A DNA stretch of 64,000 nt from Leeuwenhoekiella polynyae (lineage in GTDB: Bacteria > Bacteroidota > Bacteroidia > Flavobacteriales > Flavobacteriaceae), in the NCBI RefSeq assembly GCF_004104075.1, contig NZ_QOVK01000003.1:248001-312000 (forward strand), in the 5' to 3' direction. This document shows positions 55,881 to 63,127 of the stretch, in pieces. Each line of letters starts with the position of its first letter. Position 1 is the stretch's first letter. The notes below the pieces were generated by a model, which saw only the letters and a program-made list of their open reading frames with translations, searched no databases and had not been told where the DNA came from. The position numbers and the translations under genes were made by a program.

Positions 55881-56342
55881 ATGAAAAATTCTTTTTATTT
55901 ATTTTTATTCTTAGTATCAGGAAGCGCTTCTCTTTTTTCGCAGGTTATGGAATATCAAACCGTAACTGTTATTGAATCTATTGTACCTAATGGCTTAGGT
56001 AGGTCAAGAATGATTTCTACTTTGGAAAGCAGAGATTATAAAGATTTTACTTCAACGCGCTCTGAAGAAGACGACTCCCGTAACACTTCAGACCGAAGCT
56101 CCATTAGGCTCAAGAATTTTGAAGAAACCAAATTGCTTAATTTTTTCAATATTGGAGGAATTCGTTTTCAGAACATTGCGGCTAATGATGCGGTAGTAAC
56201 CTCTAAAATTAATGAAATGGCCGAGGAAGGTTGGGAACTTGCTTTTGTAAATAGTGGTGTTGAAAGCTATGGAGGCGATGGTGACGACAATGGCATTTAT
56301 GTTACCCGATATATCTTCAGAAGACTAAAACAGCAAGAGTAA
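55881..56342 (+). CDS. Small secreted protein with DUF4177-like end
   Basis: This 153-residue protein has a clear signal peptide (about 1-20; FLVSGSASLFSQ). A polar, Ser/Arg/Glu-rich middle follows. The last 50 residues (INEMAEEGWELAFVNSGVES, then VTRYIFRR) follow the DUF4177 pattern of a helix with GWEL followed by a strand pair. Function unknown. It is divergent from rsgA and stands alone between a short upstream gap and a strong bidirectional terminator. Confidence 0.8.
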   Translation: MKNSFYLFLFLVSGSASLFSQVMEYQTVTVIESIVPNGLGRSRMISTLESRDYKDFTSTRSEEDDSRNTSDRSSIRLKNFEETKLLNFFNIGGIRFQNIAANDAVVTSKINEMAEEGWELAFVNSGVESYGGDGDDNGIYVTRYIFRRLKQQE

Positions 56343-56371
56343 CGTATTTAAAAACCAGTAGTATTGGATAT

Positions 56372-56400
56372 AAAAAAGGCGCTCATTGAGCGCCTTTTTT
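56372..56400. terminator. Bidirectional terminator
   Basis: AAAAAAGGCGCTC (56372-56384) pairs perfectly with GAGCGCCTTTTTT (56388-56400) across a 3-nt loop, with a U-run on each strand. It serves the plus-strand gene ending at 56342 and the minus-strand aromatic operon ending at 56420. Confidence 0.85.
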
Positions 56401-56419
56401 ATATCTCTAAAACTTATTT

Positions 56420-57520
56420 CTAAGCTTCTTCCATTCTAGAAATTTTCTTCTGATGGTTGATTGACTCCTGGTGGATTGCTTTAAACACACGCAAGATAAA
56501 TTCTTCACTTAAGCTATGCTTTTCACCTTCAAGAATCATTGCTCCTAAAATTTCATTCCATCGCTTAGACTGAAGAATTGCAACGTTATTTTCAGTTTTA
56601 AGTTCACCTATAGTGTCGGCTATTTTCATACGCTTCCCTAAACTTTCAATAAGTTGATGATCTACCACATCGATCTGTGTACGCAGTGTATTCAATTTAT
56701 TGTTGAATTCAGCCGCTGTACCTTCTTCTTTACGAATCTTAAGATCCTTCATAATCTGAACAAGTTGCGAAGGTGTAATTTGCTGCTTCGCATCACTCCA
56801 GGCATTGTCTGGATCGTAATGTGTTTCAACCATAATACCGTCGTAATTTAAATCAAGACCGGTCTGACATAGATCAAAAATGATATCACGACGTCCCGCA
56901 ATATGTGATGGATCTAAAATTAATGGAAGATCTGGAAACTCGTTCTGAAGATCTACAGCAACTTGCCACTCTGGATTATTACGGTAACGAGTCTTCTCAT
57001 ACGTTGAGAATCCTCTGTGAATAACACCTAGATTTTTAACATCCTGAGTATAAAAACGCTCTACAGCTCCTAACCATAATGCTAAATCAGGGTTTACCGG
57101 ATTTTTAATAAGAACTGTTTTATCTGTTCCTTTAAGAGCTTCTGCAATTTCCTGAATATTGAAAGGAGAAACTGTTGTACGGGCACCAATCCAAAGGATA
57201 TCTACATCATGTTTTAAAGCAAGCTCTACGTGATTAGGGTTTGCAACCTCAGTAGTCGTAAGCATCCCAGTCTCTTCTTTAGCCTTCTGAAGCCACTTAA
57301 GACCTAATGCTCCTACACCTTCAAACATTCCCGGACGGGTACGTGGTTTCCAGATACCTGCTCTAAAAACAGTAGCATCTGTGTCTTTTAGCTCGTGAGC
57401 AATTTTCAATACTTGCTCTTCAGTTTCTGCGCTACAAGGACCTGCGATTACAAGCGGGTGATCTAAATTGAAAGCGTCTAACCAGTTTCTAAGTTCTTTC
57501 TTATTTTCCATATTCAACAA
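56420..57520 (-). CDS. Bifunctional DAHP synthase/chorismate mutase
   Basis: This 366-residue fusion joins the first shikimate-pathway step to the first step after chorismate. The N-terminal DAHP synthase (about 5-265) shows VIAGPCSAETEEQ, FRAGIWKPRTRPG, IGARTTVSPF, LIKNPVNPD and LDPSHIAGRR of the KDPG-aldolase-like type. The C-terminal AroQ chorismate mutase (about 275-355) has LRTQIDVVDHQLIESLGKR and an intact helical pattern. The start is probably the second Met (57511). It is last in the aromatic operon, 19 bp after tyrA. Confidence 0.96.
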   Translation of the reverse strand: MLNMENKKELRNWLDAFNLDHPLVIAGPCSAETEEQVLKIAHELKDTDATVFRAGIWKPRTRPGMFEGVGALGLKWLQKAKEETGMLTTTEVANPNHVELALKHDVDILWIGARTTVSPFNIQEIAEALKGTDKTVLIKNPVNPDLALWLGAVERFYTQDVKNLGVIHRGFSTYEKTRYRNNPEWQVAVDLQNEFPDLPLILDPSHIAGRRDIIFDLCQTGLDLNYDGIMVETHYDPDNAWSDAKQQITPSQLVQIMKDLKIRKEEGTAAEFNNKLNTLRTQIDVVDHQLIESLGKRMKIADTIGELKTENNVAILQSKRWNEILGAMILEGEKHSLSEEFILRVFKAIHQESINHQKKISRMEEA

Positions 57521-57539
57521 ATTTACGGCAATTAACCGA

Positions 57540-58400
57540 TTACGATAATCCTTTAAGTATTGATTTTATGTGATTTGTATTGTGCATCTCGTTAAAAACC
57601 TCCTCATAATCTTCTGCTTCAAGAACGTTTTTAAAATGCGTTAAATTATTTATGTACTCTGTTAAGCTCTCTAATACGTTAGCTTTATTCTCTTTAAATA
57701 TTGGTGTCCACGTTGCAGGATTACTTTTTGCAAGACGCACTGTAGAGGCAAAACCACTACCCGCCATATCAAAAATATCTTTCTCGTTTTTCTCTTTCTC
57801 AATTACCGTTTTCCCCAGCATAAAGCTACTAATATGCGACAAATGAGATACATAAGCGATGTGTTTATCGTGAGAATGCGGATTCATATATCTAATCTGC
57901 ATGGGTAATGCTTTAAATATCTGCATTGCTTTGTCTAATAAATCTTCTCGGGTTTGTTCTACCTCACATAGAATCATCGTTTTATCTTTAAACAAATTTT
58001 CAATCGCAGCAGATGGCCCGGAAAATTCAGTACCTGCAATGGGATGTGCTGCTAAAAACTGATTGCGTTTAGGGTGATTTCTTACTGCATCACAAACACT
58101 TCCCTTTGTTGAACCTACATCTACTACCAATGCATTTTCTGCAACTGCATCTAAAACTGCAGGTAAAAACAAATTTGCCTGATCTACAGGAATTGACAAA
58201 ATCACAAGATCTGCCTGACTCAAGGCTTCAAAACGAGATGAGTGATCTATCACACCCAAACCTATCGCTTCATCAAGATGGTCTGCATTGCTATCAACAC
58301 CATAGACTGTACTTCCTGGCAAAATGCGTTTTAAATCTCGTGAAAGCGAACCACCTATTAGCCCTATTCCTAAAATGAATATATTTTTAAAATCTTCCAA
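57540..58400 (-). CDS. tyrA: Prephenate dehydrogenase TyrA
   Basis: This 286-residue NAD-dependent enzyme makes 4-hydroxyphenylpyruvate for tyrosine. The Rossmann motif is ILGIGLIGGSLSRDL (about 9-23), then DVGSTKGSV (about 93-101), the substrate-binding HPIAGTEFSG (about 119-128) and SHLSHISSFML (about 188-198). There is no ACT domain. Its start overlaps the aminotransferase gene by 14 bp. Confidence 0.95.
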   Translation of the reverse strand: MEDFKNIFILGIGLIGGSLSRDLKRILPGSTVYGVDSNADHLDEAIGLGVIDHSSRFEALSQADLVILSIPVDQANLFLPAVLDAVAENALVVDVGSTKGSVCDAVRNHPKRNQFLAAHPIAGTEFSGPSAAIENLFKDKTMILCEVEQTREDLLDKAMQIFKALPMQIRYMNPHSHDKHIAYVSHLSHISSFMLGKTVIEKEKNEKDIFDMAGSGFASTVRLAKSNPATWTPIFKENKANVLESLTEYINNLTHFKNVLEAEDYEEVFNEMHNTNHIKSILKGLS

Positions 58401-59535
58401 TGGCTTCTTTGATTTTATCTTCGGTTACACACAGTGAAAAACGAATATATCCTGCTCCCTGAGAGCCAAAAATACTTCCCGGGGTTAAAAACACGCTTTT
58501 ATTTAATAAAATATCATCTATAAATGCTTCTGCATCACCGGCGCCTTCGGGTAATTTTGCCCAGATAAACATTCCGGCTGCATTTTTATCATATGTACAA
58601 CCCAGCAAATCAGCCAGCTTCCACATGTGTTCTCTTCTGTTTTTATAAACCTGATTGAGTTCATTAAACCATTCTTCGCCTTCTTTTAAAACAGCGGCAG
58701 CTCCTTTTTGAATTCCATAGAACATACCACTATCCATATTACTTTTTACAGTTAAAACGGTGTTTATGTATTCTGAAGAACCCACCAACATCCCCACTCT
58801 CCAGCCACTCATATTGAATGATTTGCTCAGAGAATTTAATTCTATAGCTACTTCTTTTGCTCCCGGAATACTTAAAATACTCTGCGGATTTTCATTTAAA
58901 ATGAAACTATATGGGTTATCATTTACTAATAGTATTGAGTTTGCTTTCGCAAAAGCCACAAGGTCTTCAAAATCTTTTGTAGTAGCTTTTGCTCCCGTTG
59001 GCATGTGTGGGTAATTAACCCACATCAACTTCACCTTACTCAGGTCTTTTTTAGACAAAGCTTCATAATCTGGCATCCAGTTATTGGAAGCATCCAGATT
59101 GTAATAAACCGGCTCTGCTTCAACCAGACGTGTTACCGAAGTATATGTTGGGTAACCCGGATTAGGAATCAATACCTCATCATCAGGATTTAAAAAAGCC
59201 ATACTGATATGCATGATTCCTTCTTTTGATCCCATTAAAGGCAGAATTTCGCTCTCAGCATCTAGACGCACACCATAACGCGCTTCATAAAAATCAGCCA
59301 TTGCGTTAGTCAATTCTGGCAAACCTTTGTAACTCTGATACTGATGCGCAGGACCATCTACCAGAGACTTGGTCAATGCATCGATAACATGAGGTGGCGG
59401 CGGTAAATCTGGACTACCTATACCCATGTTGATTATAGGCTTACCTGCTGCTGCAAGTGCTCGCACTTCTTTTAGCTTTCGCGAAAAGTAGTACTCTGAG
59501 GTCTGGTTTAACCGCTTAGCCGATTCTATAATCAT
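58387..59535 (-). CDS. PLP-dependent aminotransferase of the aromatic operon
   Basis: This 382-residue fold-type I aminotransferase has NPGYPTYT, VNYPHMPTGA, the pyridoxal-phosphate lysine in SLSKSFNMSGWRVG (about 235-248) and RFSLCV near the end. By operon context it should make phenylalanine and tyrosine from the keto acids (or prephenate to arogenate). By sequence alone it could be an aspartate- or LL-DAP-type enzyme. It overlaps pheA by 4 bp. Confidence 0.9.
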   Translation of the reverse strand: MIIESAKRLNQTSEYYFSRKLKEVRALAAAGKPIINMGIGSPDLPPPPHVIDALTKSLVDGPAHQYQSYKGLPELTNAMADFYEARYGVRLDAESEILPLMGSKEGIMHISMAFLNPDDEVLIPNPGYPTYTSVTRLVEAEPVYYNLDASNNWMPDYEALSKKDLSKVKLMWVNYPHMPTGAKATTKDFEDLVAFAKANSILLVNDNPYSFILNENPQSILSIPGAKEVAIELNSLSKSFNMSGWRVGMLVGSSEYINTVLTVKSNMDSGMFYGIQKGAAAVLKEGEEWFNELNQVYKNRREHMWKLADLLGCTYDKNAAGMFIWAKLPEGAGDAEAFIDDILLNKSVFLTPGSIFGSQGAGYIRFSLCVTEDKIKEAIGRF

Positions 59536-60356
59536 CCTTTTCTATTTTTATATTCACCCAAAACTTTAAATTCAAGCGCCATTATATTCAACAATTTTTT
59601 TGCTTTCTCGAAGTCTGTATAATTATCAAAAGTAACATCTACAAAAAACGAGTACTTCCACGGTGTCTCAATAACCGGTAAAGACTGAATCTTAGTAAGA
59701 TTTAATCTACAATCACTCATTACATTGAGTACTGCTGCAAGACTTCCCCGTTTGTGGTCTGCCAGAAATTTAACCGAAGCTTTGTCTGGCACCTCTGCCT
59801 CTGTCCTTCCGTTTGTATTCAAAATAAAGAAACGTGTTGAATTCTCTTTAATAGTCTGAATATCTTCAGCGATAACATCTAAACCATAAATCTGTGCGGC
59901 TGTTATTCCGGCAATCGCACCTATCCCTTTAAGATTTCCATCGGCAATACGTTTTGCAGCCCCGGCAGTATCATCATCTTCAACCAGCCTGATATGCTCT
60001 TTATCTTTAAAAAATTCCTTACACTGTAACAAAGCCATAGGGTGAGACCATACTTCTTCAATATCTTCTAAGTGCTGCCCCGGTAAAACCATCAAATTTT
60101 GACTTATACCCAGATAGCGTTCCCCTTCAATATTAAGCTTGTGATTATCAATCAATGCATAGTTAGGGATTATGCTTCCTGCTATAGAATTTTCGATAGC
60201 CATTACTGCATCTGTCGCCTCGCCTTTTATCAGGCAGTTTACTAACTCTTGAAAACTACGGCACGCTATCACCTCCACGTCTTCAGCAAAAAAATCCTGA
60301 GCGACTTTATGGTGAAAAGAACCTTTAATTCCCTGTATGGCTACTTTATGTTTCAA
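59532..60356 (-). CDS. pheA: Prephenate dehydratase PheA with ACT domain
   Basis: This 274-residue enzyme converts prephenate to phenylpyruvate. The catalytic domain (about 1-180) begins KVAIQGIKGSFHHKVAQDFF, has IENSIAGS (about 55-62) and the TRF motif in NSTRFFIL (about 168-175). The ACT domain (about 190-270) has GSLAAVLNVMSDCRLNLTKI and SLPVIETPWKYSFF, the likely phenylalanine feedback site. It is the first structural gene of the operon; a leader peptide and attenuator lie upstream. Confidence 0.95.
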   Translation of the reverse strand: MKHKVAIQGIKGSFHHKVAQDFFAEDVEVIACRSFQELVNCLIKGEATDAVMAIENSIAGSIIPNYALIDNHKLNIEGERYLGISQNLMVLPGQHLEDIEEVWSHPMALLQCKEFFKDKEHIRLVEDDDTAGAAKRIADGNLKGIGAIAGITAAQIYGLDVIAEDIQTIKENSTRFFILNTNGRTEAEVPDKASVKFLADHKRGSLAAVLNVMSDCRLNLTKIQSLPVIETPWKYSFFVDVTFDNYTDFEKAKKLLNIMALEFKVLGEYKNRKG

Positions 60357-60378
60357 TTATCTTTAGTTCAGTTTATAA

Positions 60379-60408
60379 CAAAAAAAATCCCGATTTTTTA
60401 AATCGGGA
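60379..60408 (-). terminator. Attenuator terminator in front of pheA
   Basis: Minus-strand TCCCGATTT (60408-60400) pairs perfectly with AAATCGGGA (60396-60388) across a 3-nt loop, followed by eight T-type bases. The pheA start codon is 23 nt downstream. The 5' arm shares four bases with the antiterminator helix. Confidence 0.9.
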
Positions 60409-60451
60409 CCCTATGATATTGTATTACTACACGATACTCTATAGCGGTCCC
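60388..60451 (-). promoter_or_regulatory. Antiterminator/terminator switch of the aromatic operon
   Basis: RNA segment 60451-60441 (GGGACCGCUAU) can pair with 60414-60405 (AUAGGGUCCC) over 10 bp with one bulged G. This pairing uses UCCC (60408-60405), which the terminator also needs, so the two structures exclude each other. The first segment begins 12 nt after the last Phe codon of the leader peptide, the distance a stalled ribosome would leave free, and is covered when the ribosome reaches the stop codon. This is the classical pheA/trp attenuation logic. Confidence 0.8.
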
Positions 60452-60519
60452 ATCTCTCTCCAGAAGAAAAAGAAATAATAACGGTTAAAAAAGTAAGGTA
60501 CGTAAGACATGTGATTCAT
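60439..60519 (-). CDS. Phe/Tyr-rich leader peptide of the aromatic operon
   Basis: A 26-codon frame (ATG at 60519-60517, TAG at 60441-60439) begins MNHMSYVPYFF and runs through YYFFFFW before a short tail. It holds 6 Phe, 4 Tyr and 1 Trp, 11 aromatic residues in 26. It ends inside the antiterminator segment and stands 81 nt before the pheA start codon. Low charged aromatic tRNA would stall the ribosome and let the operon be read. It is too short to be functional as a protein in any other evident way. Confidence 0.85.
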   Translation of the reverse strand: MNHMSYVPYFFNRYYFFFFWREMGPL

Positions 60520-60783
60520 TAATTATGCTGCTAAAGTACTTAAATAAATAAGAAGAATTTTAAAAGGGGTTGATTTTTACACATTTCAAAAAAAAAGGAT
60601 GGATTATTTGAAGAAAACAAAATAGAACCTCGTATTTAAACTGCTTTGTTAGAAGATATTTTTCAAATAGCTTAATCTGGTGAGTTTATTTTTATATTGA
60701 CCTAATTTTAAGGTTTTGAAAACAGCCGTCTCACTGCTATTTGTTTACTTTTAACTTTTAAAGTTTCCTTATTTTAAGCCAGT
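60520..60783 (-). other. Divergent promoter region between aromatic operon and gldA
   Basis: No gene is visible here. On the minus strand TACTTTAG (60538-60531) is one base off TAnnTTTG and ends 11 nt before the leader peptide ATG, so the leader would be nearly leaderless; the -33 element is unclear. The plus-strand promoter of gldA is not evident. Confidence 0.4.
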
Positions 60784-61677
60784 ATGTCTATAACTGTAGA
60801 GGCCATAACCAAAATCTACGGTGCTCAGAAAGCACTTGACGATTTATCATTTTCGGTCAAAAAAGGTGAAATCACCGGTTTTTTAGGTCCTAATGGAGCT
60901 GGTAAAACCACGATGATGAAAATCTTAACCACCTATCTGAAACAATCATCAGGATCTGCTTTTATAGCTGGTTTTTCTACAGAAAATGAAGCTTTAGAGG
61001 TTCAAAAACGAGTGGGATATCTTGCAGAGAACAATCCGTTATACCCGGAAATGTACATTAAAGAATATCTTAAACTTCACGCTGATCTCAATCACACGTC
61101 AAAAGATCGCATAGCTGAAGTTATCTCTCTTACCGGCTTGCAACCCGAAGTAACTAAAAAGATCAAACAATTAAGCAAAGGCTACAAGCAACGTGTAGGC
61201 CTGGCTGCTGCGCTGATACACGATCCTGAAGTTCTAATTCTTGACGAACCCACAACGGGTCTTGACCCCAATCAACTGAAAGAAATACGCGGGCTCATTA
61301 AGACTATAGGCAAAACCAAAACCGTTTTGCTCTCTACACACATTATGCAAGAGGTTGAAGCTATTTGTGATCGAGTTATCATCATTAATAAAGGGAAGAT
61401 TGTTGCAGACCGGCAACTAAAAGACCTTAAAGCCGGTAGTGAGCAAATCATAAAAGTAGAATTTGATTATCGTGTAGAGGAAGTAGCACTTAAAAATTTA
61501 ACTCACGTTAATTACGTGAATAACACAGAAGGTTTTAGTTATGAAATCAGTTTTGATACGCAAAAAGATATGCGGCCCGCCCTGTTTGATTTTGCACATG
61601 ATAACGGACTAAAAACACTCCAGCTTTCTCGTATAAATACTTCTTTAGAAGAACTTTTTCACCAACTCACCCGCTAA
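60784..61677 (+). CDS. gldA: Gliding motility ABC transporter ATPase GldA
   Basis: This 297-residue ATPase of the GldA-GldF-GldG transporter has Walker A GPNGAGKTT (about 39-47), the Q loop in YLAENNPLYPEMY, the ABC signature QLSKGYKQRVGLAAALIHDPE (about 132-152), Walker B VLILDEPTTGLDP (about 153-165) and the switch His in STHIMQEVE. The C-terminal part (about 220-297) has the GldA-type extension. GldF and GldG are not in the window. Classical gldA mutants of Flavobacterium do not glide. Confidence 0.9.
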   Translation: MSITVEAITKIYGAQKALDDLSFSVKKGEITGFLGPNGAGKTTMMKILTTYLKQSSGSAFIAGFSTENEALEVQKRVGYLAENNPLYPEMYIKEYLKLHADLNHTSKDRIAEVISLTGLQPEVTKKIKQLSKGYKQRVGLAAALIHDPEVLILDEPTTGLDPNQLKEIRGLIKTIGKTKTVLLSTHIMQEVEAICDRVIIINKGKIVADRQLKDLKAGSEQIIKVEFDYRVEEVALKNLTHVNYVNNTEGFSYEISFDTQKDMRPALFDFAHDNGLKTLQLSRINTSLEELFHQLTR

Positions 61678-61687
61678 ACTCACCCTA

Positions 61688-62743
61688 ATGGTTTTATACG
61701 GATTCGCCTTATTTTTAATACTAATTGCGCTTTTACCACTTACTCAAGGAACTCACTGGATTATTAGAGGCTGGGATTTTATAAGAGTTCAAAGCTGTTT
61801 TCTTCAAGCCCTAGTTATTGCACTGTTGGCTATTTTTGAATTTCCGGTAAGTGAATGGCAGTACATTGTAGCTATTAGCCTGCTTGCAGCTTTTGCGTTT
61901 CAGCTTTATGTCATTTTTCCATATACTCATTTTTATCCCCTGCGCGATTCAAAACCAGACAATCCTGATTCTTTAAGACAAATAAGCCTATTAAGTTCTA
62001 ATGTTTTACAAACCAATGAAGAATACGGTAAACTTATAGAGCAAGTCAACATACATACTCCAGATATTTTACTTGTTATGGAAACTGACAAGAACTGGGA
62101 AAACGGTTTAAAAGAATTAGAAAAAGAGTATCCTAATATCGTACGAGTTCCTTTAGATAATTTCTACGGAATGCATCTGTATAGCAAATATGAGTTGGCG
62201 GAAACTCAGGTTAATTATCTGGTAGAGAAAGATGTACCTTCCATTTTCACTAAAGTTTACTTCGGAAGCGATAAACCTCTGGAGCTAATTTGTGTTCATC
62301 CGGCACCTCCCAGCCCTACTGAAAATGAAACCTCAGAAGAACGCGATGCAGAACTTCTAATTGTAGGTAAAGCAGTACGTGAGTTAGACGCTGACCACCC
62401 TATTCTGGTGTGTGGCGACCTCAACGATGTGGTTTGGTCTCGGGTAAGTAGATTGTTTGCAAAAATCACCGGACTCATAGACCCCAGAATTGGCAGAGGT
62501 TTATTCCCCACCTTTCATGCAGACTACTGGTATTTACGTTTCCCTATAGATCATTTATTTCATTCAAAAAATATTGTGGTAGATCGTATGCTGCGACTTC
62601 CTAATATAGGCTCTGATCACTATCCTATGTTTTTCACGTTTTGGTTAGAAAACGGGGAAAAAGTTGAAAAACCAGAAATTGATTCTGAAATCGATGAGGA
62701 GGTTGAAGAGCGCATAGATGAAGGTCTGGAGCGCGCTGAGTAA
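61688..62743 (+). CDS. Membrane-anchored endonuclease/exonuclease/phosphatase-family protein
   Basis: This 351-residue protein has two or three N-terminal transmembrane helices (about 5-20, 35-52, 58-78) and a periplasmic or extracytosolic EEP domain (about 95-330). The catalytic pattern is LSSNVLQTNEEY, LVMETDKNW (Glu), HPAPPSP, VCGDLNDVVWS (Asp-Asn) and GSDHYPMFF (Asp-His), all present. Possible substrates are nucleic acids, sphingomyelin-like or inositol-phosphate compounds. The tail is strongly acidic. It starts 10 bp after gldA, but a functional link is not obvious. Confidence 0.88.
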   Translation: MVLYGFALFLILIALLPLTQGTHWIIRGWDFIRVQSCFLQALVIALLAIFEFPVSEWQYIVAISLLAAFAFQLYVIFPYTHFYPLRDSKPDNPDSLRQISLLSSNVLQTNEEYGKLIEQVNIHTPDILLVMETDKNWENGLKELEKEYPNIVRVPLDNFYGMHLYSKYELAETQVNYLVEKDVPSIFTKVYFGSDKPLELICVHPAPPSPTENETSEERDAELLIVGKAVRELDADHPILVCGDLNDVVWSRVSRLFAKITGLIDPRIGRGLFPTFHADYWYLRFPIDHLFHSKNIVVDRMLRLPNIGSDHYPMFFTFWLENGEKVEKPEIDSEIDEEVEERIDEGLERAE

Positions 62744-62780
62744 TGTTAAGATGAAATAACCCAGTAAGCCTCCAGTAAAC

Positions 62781-62850
62781 TACCTCGGGGCAAGCCCATG
62801 AGGCATTCGTTAGAAACAAATTTTCAATTTCGAGGCAAGCCTCGGGGTAT
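62781..62850. repeat. REP-like GC-rich intergenic repeat
   Basis: CCTCGGGGCAAGCC (62783-62796) and CGAGGCAAGCCTCGGGG (62831-62847) share GGCAAGCC and CTCGGGG blocks, and the second contains the palindrome CGAGGC-AA-GCCTCG. The composition is much richer in G+C than its surroundings. It resembles short palindromic repeats scattered between genes in flavobacterial genomes. Confidence 0.45.
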
Positions 62851-62870
62851 TAAACCCTTTGGCGGCGCCA

Positions 62871-62896
62871 ATAAAAAAGCCTCCTTTCGGAGGCTT
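62871..62896 (-). terminator. Terminator hairpin, minus strand
   Basis: AAGCCTCC (62877-62884) and GGAGGCTT (62889-62896) form an 8-bp stem with loop TTTC. On the minus strand it is followed by six T. It lies beyond the antiporter gene and its own terminator, so it may be a second terminator for it, or serve the short repeat region. Confidence 0.7.
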
Positions 62897-63043
62897 CAAC
62901 TAGTCAGGTCTAATGTTCATAATAAACGAGTCCCTAAACCCAACCTGACATACTTTTAGCTTCATCAATGCTAAAATTTATACTTGTTCAAAAATAAACA
63001 TATTTATTATTTTAAATAATGAATATTGAAAAAATAATTACTT

Positions 63044-63091
63044 AAAAGCATAAAAAAACCGTTAGTTTCCTAACGGTTTTTTTATGCTTTT
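63044..63091. terminator. Bidirectional terminator with 22-bp perfect stem
   Basis: The arms 63044-63065 and 63070-63091 are perfectly complementary over 22 bp with loop TTTC; the core is AACCGTTAG/CTAACGGTT flanked by A/T runs. It ends the antiporter transcript on the minus strand, 36 bp after its stop. Confidence 0.85.
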
Positions 63092-63127
63092 ACTTTTATC
63101 TAATCAAATTAGGTCATATAATTCTTA

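Larger units (their letters stand above)
62744..63127. other. Gene-free stretch with repeats and terminators
   Basis: It contains a palindromic GC-rich repeat (62781-62850), a terminator read on the minus strand (62871-62896), AT-rich sequence from about 62970 and a 22-bp-stem terminator (63044-63091). No coding frame of interest. Confidence 0.6.

Noticed and set aside
60481-60783. Riboswitch or T-box before pheA
   Set aside because: No T-box or known aptamer pattern; the leader peptide with competing helices explains the region.
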